Assembly (NCBI GenBank): GCA_907164885.2
Contig: OU015492.1
Coordinates: 201,612,738 to 201,676,737 of the forward strand
Reading direction: 5' to 3'
DNA from: Dolomedes plantarius
Lineage: Eukaryota > Arthropoda > Arachnida > Araneae > Dolomedidae
DNA: 64,000 bases
Made by a program: the position numbers and the translations under genes. Below, piece by piece: positions 36,362 to 47,296 of this stretch (its first letter is position 1; each line of letters begins with the position of its first letter). Below the pieces are notes generated by a model. The model saw only the letters and a list, made by a program, of their open reading frames with translations. It had not been told where the DNA came from and searched no databases.

Positions 36362-36940
36362 TCTATACTTATATATAAAGACAGAGCGATTTTGTACGTG
36401 GAGGGTAATCTCCGGAACCACTGCATCTATTTGAAAAATTCTTTCATTGTTTGAAAGGTACATTATTCCAGATGGACATAAGCTATATATTATGTATATC
36501 TGATCATCTATACTTATATATAAAGAGAGAGCGATTTTGTACGTGGAGGGTAATCTCCGGAACCACTGCACCTATTTGAAAATTCTTTCACTGTTTGAAA
36601 GGTACATTATTCCAGATGGACATAAGCTATATATTATGTATATCTGATCATCTATACTTATATATAAAGAGAGAGCGATTTTGTACGTGGAGGGTAATCT
36701 CCGGAACCACTGCACCTATTTGAAAAATTCTTTCACTGTTTGAAAGGTACATTATTCCAGATGGACATAAGCTATATATTATGTATATCTGTTCATCTAT
36801 ACTTATATATAAAGAGAGAGCGATTTTGTATGTGGAGGGTAATCGTCAGAACCACTGTACCTATTTGAAAAATTCTTTCACTGTTTGAAAGGTACAGTAT
36901 TCCAGATGGACATAGGCTATACATTATGTATATCTAATCA
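36362..36940 (+). repeat. Four tandem copies of a Helitron 5' end, 145-bp unit
   Basis: Units start at 36362, 36507, 36651 and 36796. Each starts with its own TCTATACTTATATATAAAG and ends TATGTATATCTGATCA or a close variant. Units differ by only a few bases (for example GACAGAGC against GAGAGAGC). The fourth is the most diverged. Confidence 0.95.
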
Positions 36941-37275
36941 GTAGAAATAAAGTTAGGGGCTTAATCCTAACAATCTCCATTGTTTCCGCTACTGTCTTCT
37001 ACCGCTTTTTGTTCCGAAGATTTCAACGATCCTTATCGTGGTGCTATCACGGTAGGCTTCTGTTCTGACGCTAGCGCTTCGAACCTAGGCGTTCTCTGGC
37101 ACGCCTTTTTCTTTTAAAAAATTTATTTTAATTATTAACTAACATAAAATTAATTTAAGGTATTATTTAGGTTATTATTAAGGTAAAAAAAGATTTCCAA
37201 TTTATTGGCTATCAACTGAAAATTTATTGGTATAATATTTTGTTCAACCCGGACAAAGTCGGGACGGGCCGCTAG
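36362..37275 (+). mobile_element. Non-autonomous Helitron, family H5, repeated 5' end
   Basis: Begins TCTATACTTATATATAAAG after A (36361) and ends CTAG before T (37276). The terminal hairpin CCCGGACAAAGTCGGG is followed by ACGGGCCGCTAG. The first 580 bases are four tandem copies of the 5' terminal segment. The remainder is unique AT-rich sequence without coding capacity. Confidence 0.85.
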
Positions 37276-37479
37276 TGATGTTATATTTTCAAACAATTCA
37301 TCTTTCCTTTATCATAACATATTTAATCTAAATACGTACAATAAATGCTTGTTCTGTTTGAAACTACAGAGGTATTCACTCGAAAGAGACCCCGAATATT
37401 CTGCAACAGCTCTTGCCAGGATGAAGGAGTCTGAACCCAATAAAATAAGCTGCATTTATTAACGTATGTGTAATCGATG
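37276..37479. other. Gap between Helitron H5 and transposase pseudogene
   Basis: Probably the 3' part of the transposon carrying the pseudogene. I could not find a terminal inverted repeat. Confidence 0.35.
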
Positions 37480-38720
37480 GAATTATATGGGAGGCAGAAA
37501 GTGATTTCCGTTATCTGCCAAACACGTTTCGACGCGGCACTCCATGTTCCTGAATGCATCGGCAAGGATATCGGGGAAGGGGAATGCAGCAGTTTCAATT
37601 TGGGTGTTTGCATTCGTATTTTCCAGTGTCAGGTTTGTTACGATAGACTTTTCCCAAAAGAAGAAATCGGGTGGTACCACATCGAGCGTCCGTGGTGGCT
37701 AAAGCCCCTTTGAAATTACCCTGCAGCCGATGAAAGACTCAATTTCCGCCATTGCTCCCTGCCGATGTGTGACCCGTTGCTCCATCTTGCTGGAAGGCCC
37801 GTTGCACACACGGCGTTTTTATCAATGGCGGACATTTTCCATCGGACGTCGTTCTAAAAGTAGAGCTTACACACACGGCGAAAAACTCCGTCGCCGGGGA
37901 AAAGTCCCACCTCTCCTTTTCGAATCCTGAACGTGTCCAAGACAACCAGAGGGATCGCACCTACGCCCCCCTCCCCCCAGCCGGGATCGGAAGAGCCCTC
38001 CTTTTCGAATCCCCTTTACGATTCCAAGAAAACCAGCGCGCTCCCCCCCCCCAGCAAACCTCCAAACACCCCTCTTGCAAATGACCCTACGACAGTAGAA
38101 TCCGCTGTGTGTGTAAGCGTACATAGGGTCACATGGATAACTAGTTCAATCTGGAGTCAGAAAATCCGCCAGCGCACAGTGGCACTCGACAGCTGCACAA
38201 GCTACCGTCGACGAAAATTTTAATTTTCCGCCCAGTGTGCAAGCTCCAATTGACTTCTGTGGTCTACTGTTGGAACGACGTCCGATTGAAAATTTCCGCC
38301 ATTGATAAAAACGCCGTGTGTGCAACGGGCCGAAGTAACCTCCGTTAACGCAACATAAACCAATTCACCAACTGTTCACGGCTGTTGGGAAATTCATGAA
38401 ACAATTCACGGACTGTTCAAAATGTCCAGGTACACATGGGTGTCAAAGAAAAGGGAGTCTAAATCCGCCACTCAGACATCGCGCACCCTGCGCCTACTTT
38501 TTTTGATCATGGAAGGGTGTTTGGGGAATGTCAAAGGGAATTTCAGAGGCCCATATACGGGTGGATTGAGAGTTATAATTACCCGACAAATGGAAACACG
38601 CCTCATCCATGAACCATGTGATGTTATGTGTCATTTACTCAGGAGTACATTGAGCGTTGTTTCGTTCAGATTGCTTCGTCCTAGAGAGAATTATTACGAA
38701 CTGTCTGGAACCTCCATCGA
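37480..38720 (-). pseudogene. IS630/Tc1/mariner-type transposase pseudogene, split by a MITE
   Basis: Read on the minus strand, the three catalytic blocks appear in the expected order. The first, NITWFMDEACFHLSGNYNSQ, lies near 38630-38570 and continues to RIWASEIP and HDQK. The second, FQQDGATGHTSAG, is at 37795-37755. The third, PPRTLDVVPPDFFFWEKS, is at about 37700-37655, followed by a C-terminal FRNMECRVETCLADNGNHF that stops at 37483. The aromatic-PDLTP-DFFLW style of the third block and QQDGATxHT are familiar from arthropod mariner-like transposases. All three acidic residues are still present, but stops (including one just before PPRT) and frameshifts break the frame. The part between blocks one and two is heavily decayed, and a 536-bp MITE sits in codons just before QQDG. 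The N-terminal DNA-binding part is not recognisable upstream of 38720. Confidence 0.82.
37796..38331. mobile_element. Young MITE with 68-bp TIRs, GAA duplication
   Basis: The ends start GGCCCGTTGCACACACGGCG on both sides. The inverted arms 37796-37863 and 38264-38331 differ at only about four positions over 68 bp. GAA is repeated immediately outside (37793-37795 and 38332-38334). A 3-bp duplication and GG-C ends suggest a PIF/Harbinger relative, although GAA is not the usual TWA target. The interior is GC-rich with C runs (38046-38057) and has no transposase. It interrupts the transposase pseudogene at 37480-38720. Confidence 0.85.
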
Positions 38721-39149
38721 ATAAATAACCCTATCTCTCACTCTGTGTGTATATATATGTGGGTGGTCAGAATGGGCAACGGCGAGGGGTCGAGAAGAAT
38801 GATGCAACTCACATATAATCACATTTAAGGACAAAACACGAACAATTAATACAATTACACATACTAAGAAATAAAAACTAACGTCTTTAGCGTCCTTGAC
38901 GGAGTCATAGCCATTAAAATTCGCTAAAATCCGTTCAGCTGACTCAGGGTTACTAAGAAGAGTAAACGAAGGAATCGTCGTCCAAAGAATCGTCGCTGAG
39001 TCCAGTGAAGAACTGCTATATATATTCCGTCGTAATCGGTAGAGGATCTCTTCTGTTAACGTCTGGTGGGAGATCAGGGATGGCCAGTTCCATTCTACGA
39101 TTCGGGGGGAGGGGAGGTGTGATGGCCAGATCCATTCCATATATATATA
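38721..39149. other. GC-richer unassigned segment
   Basis: ATGGCCAG(T/A)TCCATTC is repeated directly at 39083 and 39122. A minus-strand open frame of 148 codons (38694-39140) lacks any motif I recognise and ends in low-complexity Tyr/Ser. The composition suggests a retrotransposon or LTR fragment, but no boundaries can be given. Confidence 0.3.
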
Positions 39150-39796
39150 CTATCTGAAAACCCGCACTTCGCTACGGAGTACATTCTAATTAAATACAAC
39201 GGTCAATGTATGCAATTAATGCCAAAAAAATAAATATATATATATTTATTTATAATAAATACGACGATCAATATATACAATTGAGGTAGAAAAAATATAT
39301 ATATTTATAAAAAAATCGTAAGAGATATTTTTATAGACAAAATAATGTCCAATCGTCTGCCGCATTAGCAAGAATTATTTTTTTGTCTATTTAGTTGTTA
39401 TGCACGTGACGATAAATTTATTTAAAGTACCAGAAAAAGAAATCACGTGATCGGCATTTAATAAATTATATTCTAAAAATTAATCTTGAAAAATTCACCA
39501 AAAATCAGAAAATGGAGGTAAAGATTCGAAAAAGATTTCATTTTAAAGGAAATTTTAGGATATTTCTCGTGATATAAATTTTATAACCCTCAAATTATTA
39601 TTTGAAATGCAAACTTAAAAAAAGTTACTAAAACAGCTTAAACGTTTAATTTAAAAAAATCTAAGAAGAATTTTTCAGAAATCTCTCTTTGTGCACCCCT
39701 ACACTGTAAGAAGAATCGACGTGCAAAATTTCAGCCCTTTAGGTCCAGCGGTTTGGTCTGGGCGTTGTATGTCAGTCAGTGAGTGAGTTACGGAAC

Positions 39797-39850
<54 letters not shown>
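39150..39850 (-). mobile_element. Non-autonomous Helitron, family H1, copy 4
   Basis: The body and sub-terminal hairpin follow the other H1 copies. The 3' CTAG is mutated to CTAT (39150-39153). The TC end runs into a TA microsatellite (about 39804-39850), so the exact 5' boundary is lost. Confidence 0.8.
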
Positions 39851-39853
<3 letters not shown>

Positions 39854-41140
39854 CTTTGAAAATATGAAGCATTAGGAAGATTTCTCAAGAGCAATATCTT
39901 TGACGCAAAAAAAGTAAAAGTTCAATAAAACAACATACGTAGTTATGAATTTAACACAAAGTGGAATAAACGATTTGAAGCATTGTATTATAATTGATGT
40001 TTTACTAGTAATAAAATGCTAATTTACAAAGCAGTTAAGAATTCATAGCAGACAATTTTTTTTTTCAATATTCAAATGTAAAAAAAATAATATATATAAA
40101 ATAAAAAGGCAATATTTTGAAAATTGGTTAAACAGCCACGATTCGCAAATATTAGAAAAATATCATTTTTTTTTTGTTTCAAATAATTCTAAGATTTAAT
40201 GTAACGAATTTCAATTTGTTTATTTGATGCCTTTCCTATAGAAACAATTGATTGTATTTTTCTTTCTTTGGCAGTATTAATATCACTTTTTTAGCAATTA
40301 AATATGAAACAAAAAAAAAATACTTTAGAAGAAAGTAAAAATGTGTTTCTAAAAATCAGCGTGTCTTTTAAAAACGCCGTAATTGCACTTTGGGAAAAAA
40401 AAGCTGGAATAAAAGCCTTTTCATTTTATGCAAATGTGATTGTATCTAATTAAACGTAAATTGCATGTTCATTTTTGTTGCACGATTGGAAAAGGATCCT
40501 TATGTTTTTATATCAAATTTTCTTAAATGCATTTAATTACCTGCTTCCTTCTTACATTTGTGTTTGTCTCAGACTCTATATCTTTCGAATAAATTGGAGA
40601 ATTATGAAAGAAAGTTTTAACTAATATTAACAAAAAACTATTTAAACTTCTGAAAAAGCATAATAAACTTTAACTTTATTTTGTTATTTTATAGGAAGAA
40701 AGGAATGTTACATAAAATTTTATATTTGCTGCTAATGAATTTTTTTTAATTGTATATATAATAGAGATTCAGAATAAATACTGACATAGAAATATGAAAT
40801 TGTAATTATAAATATTAATCAAACACTTAATTAAGTTTCTGTGTAGGATTCATAAAATAAAGAAAGAAAATTAATCCAGGTGCAAATTCATGTATACATC
40901 GGGTAAAGACGCTAGGTTTAAGAATGATGATTCAGATGCATAGGGTTTATGACGGCATAGTATGTTATCTGTATAAAAACTAAAATCATTAGTAAAAGTT
41001 TCAAGAATTGCTATATAAAAAAATGAAGTGTTCTGAATGTCTAAATGAGGAAATTAAGCAGATCATCATTGAACTTCCTAGAATTTTCGCTTTCGTATAA
41101 TTGGTTCTATCCTTAATTTTTCTTCTAATTTGTTTTTCAG
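39851..41140. other. AT-rich non-coding stretch
   Basis: Nothing recognised. The last 30 bases before 41141 form a pyrimidine tract, TTTTCTTCTAATTTGTTTTTCAG, in effect an ideal splice acceptor for the exon-like segment that follows. Confidence 0.4.
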
Positions 41141-41273
41141 AAAAAAACTATTGATGAGATAAACGAGCTCCAAAAATGGTGTGTTGTTGATGTTTCACTC
41201 TCGGAACTCTTTTATCTGTCATTCGTTCAGCTAAATATTACAGACTTCAAAATGATCTACTTACGCATTTATG
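41141..41273 (+). CDS. Candidate internal exon, function unknown
   Basis: A long pyrimidine tract ending in CAG stands directly before 41141, and ATG|GTAAAT, an acceptable splice donor, follows 41273. The 133 bases between them stay open in one frame for 44 codons, beginning KKTIDEINELQKWCVVDV and ending FKMIYLRIY, while the other forward frames are stopped. An open stretch of this length is uncommon in such AT-rich DNA. I recognise no protein family and see no partner exon on the same strand, so a chance splice-like arrangement or a decayed exon remains quite possible. Confidence 0.22.
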
Positions 41274-41632
41274 GTAAATAAAAAGCACAGTTATATGGAA
41301 AGATATCATGGATTTTACAGGAGATGGAAAATTAGGTTTGTTTAATTTATAAATGCCTCCACGTTGTGTAGGTTAAACACAAACGGTTATACTGGAAATA
41401 CCTAGAAATATTCTAGATTTAGAGTGCTTTTAGCTTTTGGAATAATTACAATTATTTATATCGAGAATTTCTGGGATTGATCTAGGATTAAGACCCAAAA
41501 GGCATCAATATAAATACCTTGTTCACATAAAATCTCCATTTTATTTATACGAGTACATCATCTTACTTTATTTAGCCATGAAACGAATTATTCGGTCTCT
41601 GAGACCTTAAACGTCCAAGTATCGAATATTCA
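41274..41632. other. Unassigned non-coding stretch
   Basis: No features beyond AT-rich sequence up to the Helitron at 41633. Confidence 0.4.
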
Positions 41633-42343
41633 TCTATTGTATATAAAAGAGTTCCGTAACTGACTGACTGACTGACAGATAACGCACAAACCAAACCGCT
41701 GGACCTAAAGGGCTGAAATTTTGTATGGCGATTCTTCTTATAATGTAGGTGTGCACTAAGAAAGATTTTTGAAATGTTGAAAAGATTATGCGTCACGTGC
41801 ATGACAATGAAATAAATTGACAAAAAAATTTTTTTTTTCTCTTTCTAATGCGGCAGACGATTGGATATTATCCAAAACGATATTAAAATACAGTATAAGA
41901 AATGTTCTTCAAACTGTACTATAATAACTGTACTATATTATTTAGTATGTTCTATTAGATTTAATTTAAATATTTTCTTCTACATTATTTTGTCTATAAA
42001 AATATCCGTTATGATTTTTTATAAATACAGTGGAATCTCGATCTATCGTTTTTCAAGGGACCGATTGAAATGAACGATAAATGCTGGAAAACGATAGATG
42101 CGGAAACGTAACAAAGCAATATGATCTTTGGTACTGGATAAAATGAACGACACATACGGAAAAACGATAGACCCGAAAACGATCGATCGAGATTCCACTG
42201 TATATTATTTTTTTGGCATTAATTGCATATAATGACTGTTGTATTTATTATAAATGTATTTTGTTTTTTTACCTTAATTGCATACATTGACCGTTGTATT
42301 TAATTTGAATGTGCTCCGTAGCGAAGCACGGGTATTCATCTAG
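41633..42343 (+). mobile_element. Non-autonomous Helitron, family H1, copy 5
   Basis: Starts TCTATTGTATATAAAAGAG after A and ends CTAG before T. The hairpin CCGTAGCGAAGCACGG is intact. Relative to copy 1 it lacks a segment after GATTTTTGAAA (about 41776) and carries a Tigger-type MITE (42028-42200) in place of the internal TA tract. The bases after CTAGT (AATTCA) equal those after copy 1. Confidence 0.85.
42028..42200. mobile_element. pogo/Tigger-type MITE, 173 bp, copy 1
   Basis: Ends CAGTGGAATCTCGATC in perfect inverted array, flanked by TA on both sides. The interior is a near-palindrome built of ACGATAGA words. A second copy in opposite orientation is at 56496-56665. It is nested in a Helitron. 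Confidence 0.92.
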
Positions 42344-42490
42344 TAATTCAATAATTGTTTAGCATCGGAGCACTATTTCGTAAGAAGTGTGAAAGTCACG
42401 CAGCTCTCAAGTTCCTTCGACAGATTGACGTCCTGTGATACAGATAAAGAGGAATTTTCATTTGTCTTCCAGCAGTATTTGCAACACATT

Positions 42491-42739
42491 TTAAATATTT
42501 TCAACAATGTGTTTCTTCCTCAAAGCAACGTTTAAGGGTAAATATTGGACAATGACTGATGCGAATGTGGACAGGCATTGGCGATGGTTAGTAACAAATG
42601 AGTTCTTACAGAATGCCATATCTAAATATAATTTTATGAGGTCAGGCATCGAATTTTCCGCTTGTAACATCATATCGCTAATTAAAACTTTTCGGATTTG
42701 GTAGGATTTTAAGTATCTCATTTCGCTTAAGATGCTCAA
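42491..42739 (-). CDS. Coding-like open frame, possible orphan exon
   Basis: The minus frame stays open for about 82 codons and ends at a stop (HIVENI). Its composition is protein-like rather than AT-skewed: LKSYQIRKVLISDMML, then AENSMPDLIKLYLDMAF, then NHRQCLSTFASVIVQYLPLN, alternating as amphipathic helices would. A usable donor, TCT|GTAAGA, lies after LDMAFC (about 42610). There is an upstream stop only about 10 codons before LSILSEMRY. No family recognised. It could be a real exon, a decayed exon or part of an unlabelled transposon. Confidence 0.22.
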   Translation of the reverse strand: MSILSEMRYLKSYQIRKVLISDMMLQAENSMPDLIKLYLDMAFCKNSFVTNHRQCLSTFASVIVQYLPLNVALRKKHIVENI

Positions 42740-44720
42740 ATCAATCGGTATTCAAGCACTATTTTCACCCACCAAAATTTAAGAGGATTTATTGGAATCA
42801 GTGACTAAAACCCCCCAAACCATTAACTTAATTGACATTAAATGTGAATATTACCAGGTAATATACGAGTATAGTTGTACGCACATTTGTGTAGGAAAGA
42901 GAAGTCGAACTCCTAAAGAAACCAGACTGTTTTAAAGATTAAAAAATTGAGTGACAGTAAAGAAGACTCTACAGTTTTATAAACTTTTTCTATCTTTTTT
43001 AGACATCCCCGTCATTATGCTCAGACAAGTAACGAATGGGATTAAGCAATAATTTGAAACTAAAGGTTTTGCTACCGAAAGAGCATAAGAAACGTATTAT
43101 AATGTTAAAAATTAAATACTGAATTTAAAAAATATAGAGGGTAGAAATAAATCAAAGTAAGGCAAGAAATACTGGAGACAATTTAGCAAAACTAAAAGCT
43201 TCTTATTGTAAAACTATTGTGTTATTTTCAAATTTATTAAAAGTGTACAACTTAAATGCTACGAAAAAACCATGTAAAAGTTAGAGATATTATGTTTTTC
43301 AAATATAATTAATAAATAAAAATTTCTCTTTCCGTTAAAGATATGAAAATTATCAATAAATATATCCCCATGGTTACATTCATATTGAGAGCATACGTGA
43401 AAACACTTTTAGTTACGTTATTGAATTAATTTGTGTTTATAATTAGTGATAATCTATGCCTGGAAATTAATGCATTAGAGTTTTGTTTTGTTTTCGCTAA
43501 ATGAGTGAAACTTTCACGATGAATATGAGGTGAGATGGGAGTTAGAGAATATTTAAACTTATTACTTACTAGCATTTTAGTTATGAAATTTCGCATCCAC
43601 ATTTGTGAATGTAAAGAGGATTTAACATTCCCTTTCATCTGAACATTTACTCTGGTTATGCGATGTGTAGCTCAGCTGCGGCCGCATGAGAGCCATAATA
43701 CCCAAAATTTCCTGAAATTTAAATTGTATATTTTGACTGATAATTGAATTTTCCTGTTTAGCAAGTGCGCAACAAGTTTTGAGAACCTTTGTTCATATAC
43801 CCTGTGGAACTGTATGATATTGTTAAGAGGATGCAATATCGTGCGTTGTCTTCAAGGGCGAATATGATGAATTTCTATAACATTTTAGTACCTTTATTCT
43901 TATTAAGTAAAAATAAGTCAAATAATGAATTATATTTTCATCATAATATTTGAAAAATTAAAAACTACATTGTACGTTATTCGGGTAAAATAATATTAGA
44001 AATATAATTGCATAATATTATAAATAGTGTAGTAGACAAAAGTATGTTACGGGTTCTTGAAGGAAGAGTTTTCATGTGTGATTGACAAAACAAATTATAT
44101 TTTGCGTGAGTTACTGCAAATTTTCTTAATTTTTCTATAGGTTATTTGTATAAAATGAATTGTTCTATATCCTAGAAATAAAACATTAAGCTTACAATTA
44201 TTAATTCTTTCAAATTCAACTCAATTAAAAGGAAGGTGCAGAAAGTCAAAACAAAATCGTATCTGTCAAAAAGACTATCATCTAATCGCAGGAAAACTTT
44301 TGAATATCCAACGTAAAAGCAGTGAAAAGTAACTTATAAAATACAAGTAGTTTCTACAAAAGATAAAATTAGTTGTTTTCAATTAAATAATCATGTATAA
44401 AGTTTAATGAAACGAGGTGGAAAATATAGATTTCAACAAATTAAAATGAGGGGAAATGTTTCTGTATAACTTTATGATGTTATAAATTTAAAAGTGAATT
44501 TTTTCATGTTTTCTAACCTTTCTGAATTTTTCTAAAAGAGAGATTAGTTTGACCATTTCTTTCAAATATTAACTCTTATTTCAAATATTCATGTTGGATT
44601 TTTAGCTTAAAAATCACCAAAGGCCAGTAATCAATTCCACCTCAGGCATGGATGCTTCTATACCATAACTTCTTGATGAGCGTGGTTAGTTAACTTCCTG
44701 TGTGTTCCTTTAAGAAAGTA
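42740..44720. other. AT-rich non-coding stretch
   Basis: Nothing recognised. The 70-codon minus frame at 43426-43638 has no motif. Confidence 0.45.
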
Positions 44721-44728
44721 CCCTAAAG

Positions 44729-45055
44729 CAGAGTTTCCCACAGTATGTTCTTCGGAACCCCGGGGTACCGCCAAAATATTTAGGGGTTCCGAAAAGCAGT
44801 CTGCTCACTAAAGTACTAATTTGTTTTTTAATTTTGTTTTTATAATCACAATTAATTGTTTTTAAGAAGAATTTTTTAACGATTTTTTTGTTTCATTCAG
44901 TAAGATCTAAGTACTTGTATTAAAATAATATATTTTTCATTTAATATAACATTTAGGGGAGGAAAGGGTCTATTGATGAAAAAATGTTGAGGGTTCAGTG
45001 AACTTTTAACTATTTTCTGAGGGTTCCACGATTGAAAAAAGTTTGGGAAACACTG
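44729..45055. mobile_element. hAT-like MITE, 327 bp
   Basis: The ends CAGAGTTTCCCA and, inverted, CAGTGTTTCCCA fit the hAT terminal style. CCCTAAAG (44721-44728) and CCCTAAAA (45056-45063) form an 8-bp target duplication with one mismatch, as expected of hAT elements. GAACCCCGGGGTACC near the left end and GGTTCCACGATTG near the right are sub-terminal blocks. Non-coding. Confidence 0.88.
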
Positions 45056-45063
45056 CCCTAAAA

Positions 45064-45530
45064 ATTGTGTTATGAGTGGGTGAATCTGTTTAGGGTATAA
45101 AAACTGCTACGTTGGACAGAAATTTTTTCATTACTGCGCACATCTAATACCATGTAACTGAACGGGTCTGTGGTTTCTATTCTATGTCATCACACAATTA
45201 AACTTAAACTAAAACCTAAGAATAAAGTAAAAGTAATAATGATTAAACAATTTTGTCATTTCTTTTTATTTAAGAACTTTTGACTTGTATTTAATATTTA
45301 TAATTAAAAATATTTTGCAGTGATAAATATATTATTTCGAATCCAACTAGAGAAAAATCTCTTTTCGATAAGATTTTTGTAGAAACGTACTTCAAAGTTG
45401 ACCGTAGAAAATATTTTTAATTGCTGGATCCTAATGAACATTGAATTTTGTATTAATAGGGTTTAATATTCAGTTCTGTATCCTTGTATTAATCTGACAT
45501 ATTAAAAGTAAATATATTCAGTATCAGTAA
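45064..45530. other. Unassigned non-coding stretch
   Basis: AT-rich, no recognisable feature. Confidence 0.4.
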
Positions 45531-45533
45531 ACA

Positions 45534-45925
45534 GTTAAACAGAAAAGTACCAAAAAGAGGTAAGCAAATAAATAATCCTGCGTTAATAACCCGCGGTAGT
45601 TTCGTTAGAGAAGACTACCTGAAATATTTTAACACAGGATTACGTTTCTCCATAACGGTCCTGCGGAAAGGAAAATTTCAGACGCTAAAACCGTCCGTCC
45701 ATCTATCTATCCTCGCGAGTTATAGTTACAAGCCTGGACAAGTTAAACAGAAAAGTACCAAGATGTGTCAAAATTTTAGCATACATATATGTACATATAT
45801 ACATACGTACATAGATATAAATATAGATACATATACACATACAAAAGAGGTAAACAGCGATAAGTTATCCTACGTTAATAACCCGTGGTAGTTTCGTCAG
45901 AAGAGACTACCCGAAATTTTTTAGG
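45534..45925 (+). repeat. Two copies of an 80-100-bp unit, one split by a microsatellite
   Basis: GTTAAACAGAAAAGTACCAA occurs at 45534 and 45742. The following block (AAGAGGTAA ... GTTAATAACCCG(C/T)GGTAGTTTCG) occurs at 45554 and 45845. In the second copy the two blocks are separated by about 85 bases containing an ATAC/GTAC-rich simple repeat (about 45780-45845). Confidence 0.8.
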
Positions 45926-46869
45926 GTATCTATTATTCTAGTTCGTGATGCATATAAGTCTTAAAAAAAATCATTATTCTTTTAAAATATTATACTATTT
46001 TAACATAAATTTCAACATCACTTAGTAAATTTCGCTGGTTGATATGTGTTACGGCTTATTTGCTTCAAGGATAGTAACTGTCATTTTTTACAGACAAAAC
46101 AAATTTTTAATGGACTATATATGGAAATTTTGATTTGTTTCGTCATGCTATTTTGTTTCCATCGCGATGAGCAAGTTTTGAACCCTTCTAACAAGAAAAA
46201 TGATGAGCAAAGTTTTGTTTATCGATTTCCATCTTTTGTATATGGTTTATACTAACTATGAAGAAAATAAAGCTTTTCTAAATTTTACCTATATTTCAAA
46301 GTTCTAAACGCATAACATTAAATATTAGGGTTTAGGACTGCAGAAAATATTCTTATTTTATATTTTTGGTAAAAATAAATAGACTTCAAAGCAAGAAAGT
46401 GTATTATTTTACAACATTTTTTTAATATTTATATTGATACAGGTTATTTTTTTTTTGCAAAGTACGTTAAATCTGTGCTCAGTTATACCCTAGAGTAATA
46501 TGTTTATGTTATGATAAAATTATAGCCCAATGTTAAAGAAACATTTTGTATTAAACTTCCTTCTTTTATTTTCATCATATCCCTGATAGAACCATATGCA
46601 AATATCTGTGTTTGAAAATTCAAGTGCATATTAACAGCATGTGTTTAATAATTGAATTCGTATTGTTTGTTACATGCTTTTAAAAATTTACAAGGTATTT
46701 CAATTACTGAATATATTATTTTACATTTCAGTTACATCATCACTTGTAAGTATACTCATCATTATATTTACATTAATCAACGATCGCTATATGACTAAGA
46801 ATCAAATTATTTCATAACGACATGTAGAATAAAATAAACAGGCCCATTACAAGAGACTTCCGTTTTGTT
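45926..46869. other. AT-rich non-coding stretch
   Basis: No feature recognised. The 69-codon frame at 46046-46255 has no motif. Confidence 0.45.
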
Positions 46870-47175
46870 TTGTTTTTGTTTTTTATCAACCTTCAGTTAT
46901 GTTCTGTTTGTAATTTCTTCTTCCTTTTGTGTGTTTGTGAAGGACAGATGTTATTCACTGAATTAGCTGAAATAAAACATGTTATGTGTTTTGAATCTAT
47001 CCCAGTAAACTACACATTTTCATGCAAAGGTGCCATAAACATAAAAAAAATCGATTTTTTAAGCTTTCACTGTGTGGAATTTGATAATGTGGTATCTTTT
47101 CCTAATAGTATAACTACTTGCTATGTCATTAAGCTGTGGAGTTTGCAAGTGTCATATTTACTTGTTGTTGTGTGA
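46870..47175 (+). CDS. Unidentified 101-codon open frame, doubtful
   Basis: This is among the longest open frames not made of simple repeat. It starts with a hydrophobic MFLFFINLQLCSVCNFFFLL stretch that could be a signal peptide but is also what a T-rich tract encodes. The part after GQMLFTELAEIKHV contains six cysteines in all with the first half and reads CFESIPVNYTFSCKG further on. TTTGTGAAG|GACAG before GQML could be an acceptor. No family recognised and no upstream exon seen, so chance is likely. Confidence 0.15.
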   Translation: MFLFFINLQLCSVCNFFFLLCVCEGQMLFTELAEIKHVMCFESIPVNYTFSCKGAINIKKIDFLSFHCVEFDNVVSFPNSITTCYVIKLWSLQVSYLLVVV

Positions 47176-47296
47176 ATCACGAAATCAGTGTTTACTGTAT
47201 TCAGTAAAGATACAAACGCTAAATTATCTCTAACTTTCATTTTCACTGAAAGATTTTTATACTTCAAGATTAACTGTATATGATAATTTTGCTGTA

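Noticed and set aside
36362..36940. CRISPR-like repeat array
   Set aside because: The units are 145-bp copies of a Helitron end without spacer variation.
37867..38223. Proline- and arginine-rich open frames on both strands
   Set aside because: They fall inside the MITE 37796-38331 and come from its C-rich interior. Frames on both strands overlap.
38694..39140. 148-codon minus-strand open frame
   Set aside because: No recognisable domain, low-complexity Ser/Tyr segments and no splice or promoter context. A non-coding mobile-element fragment is more likely.
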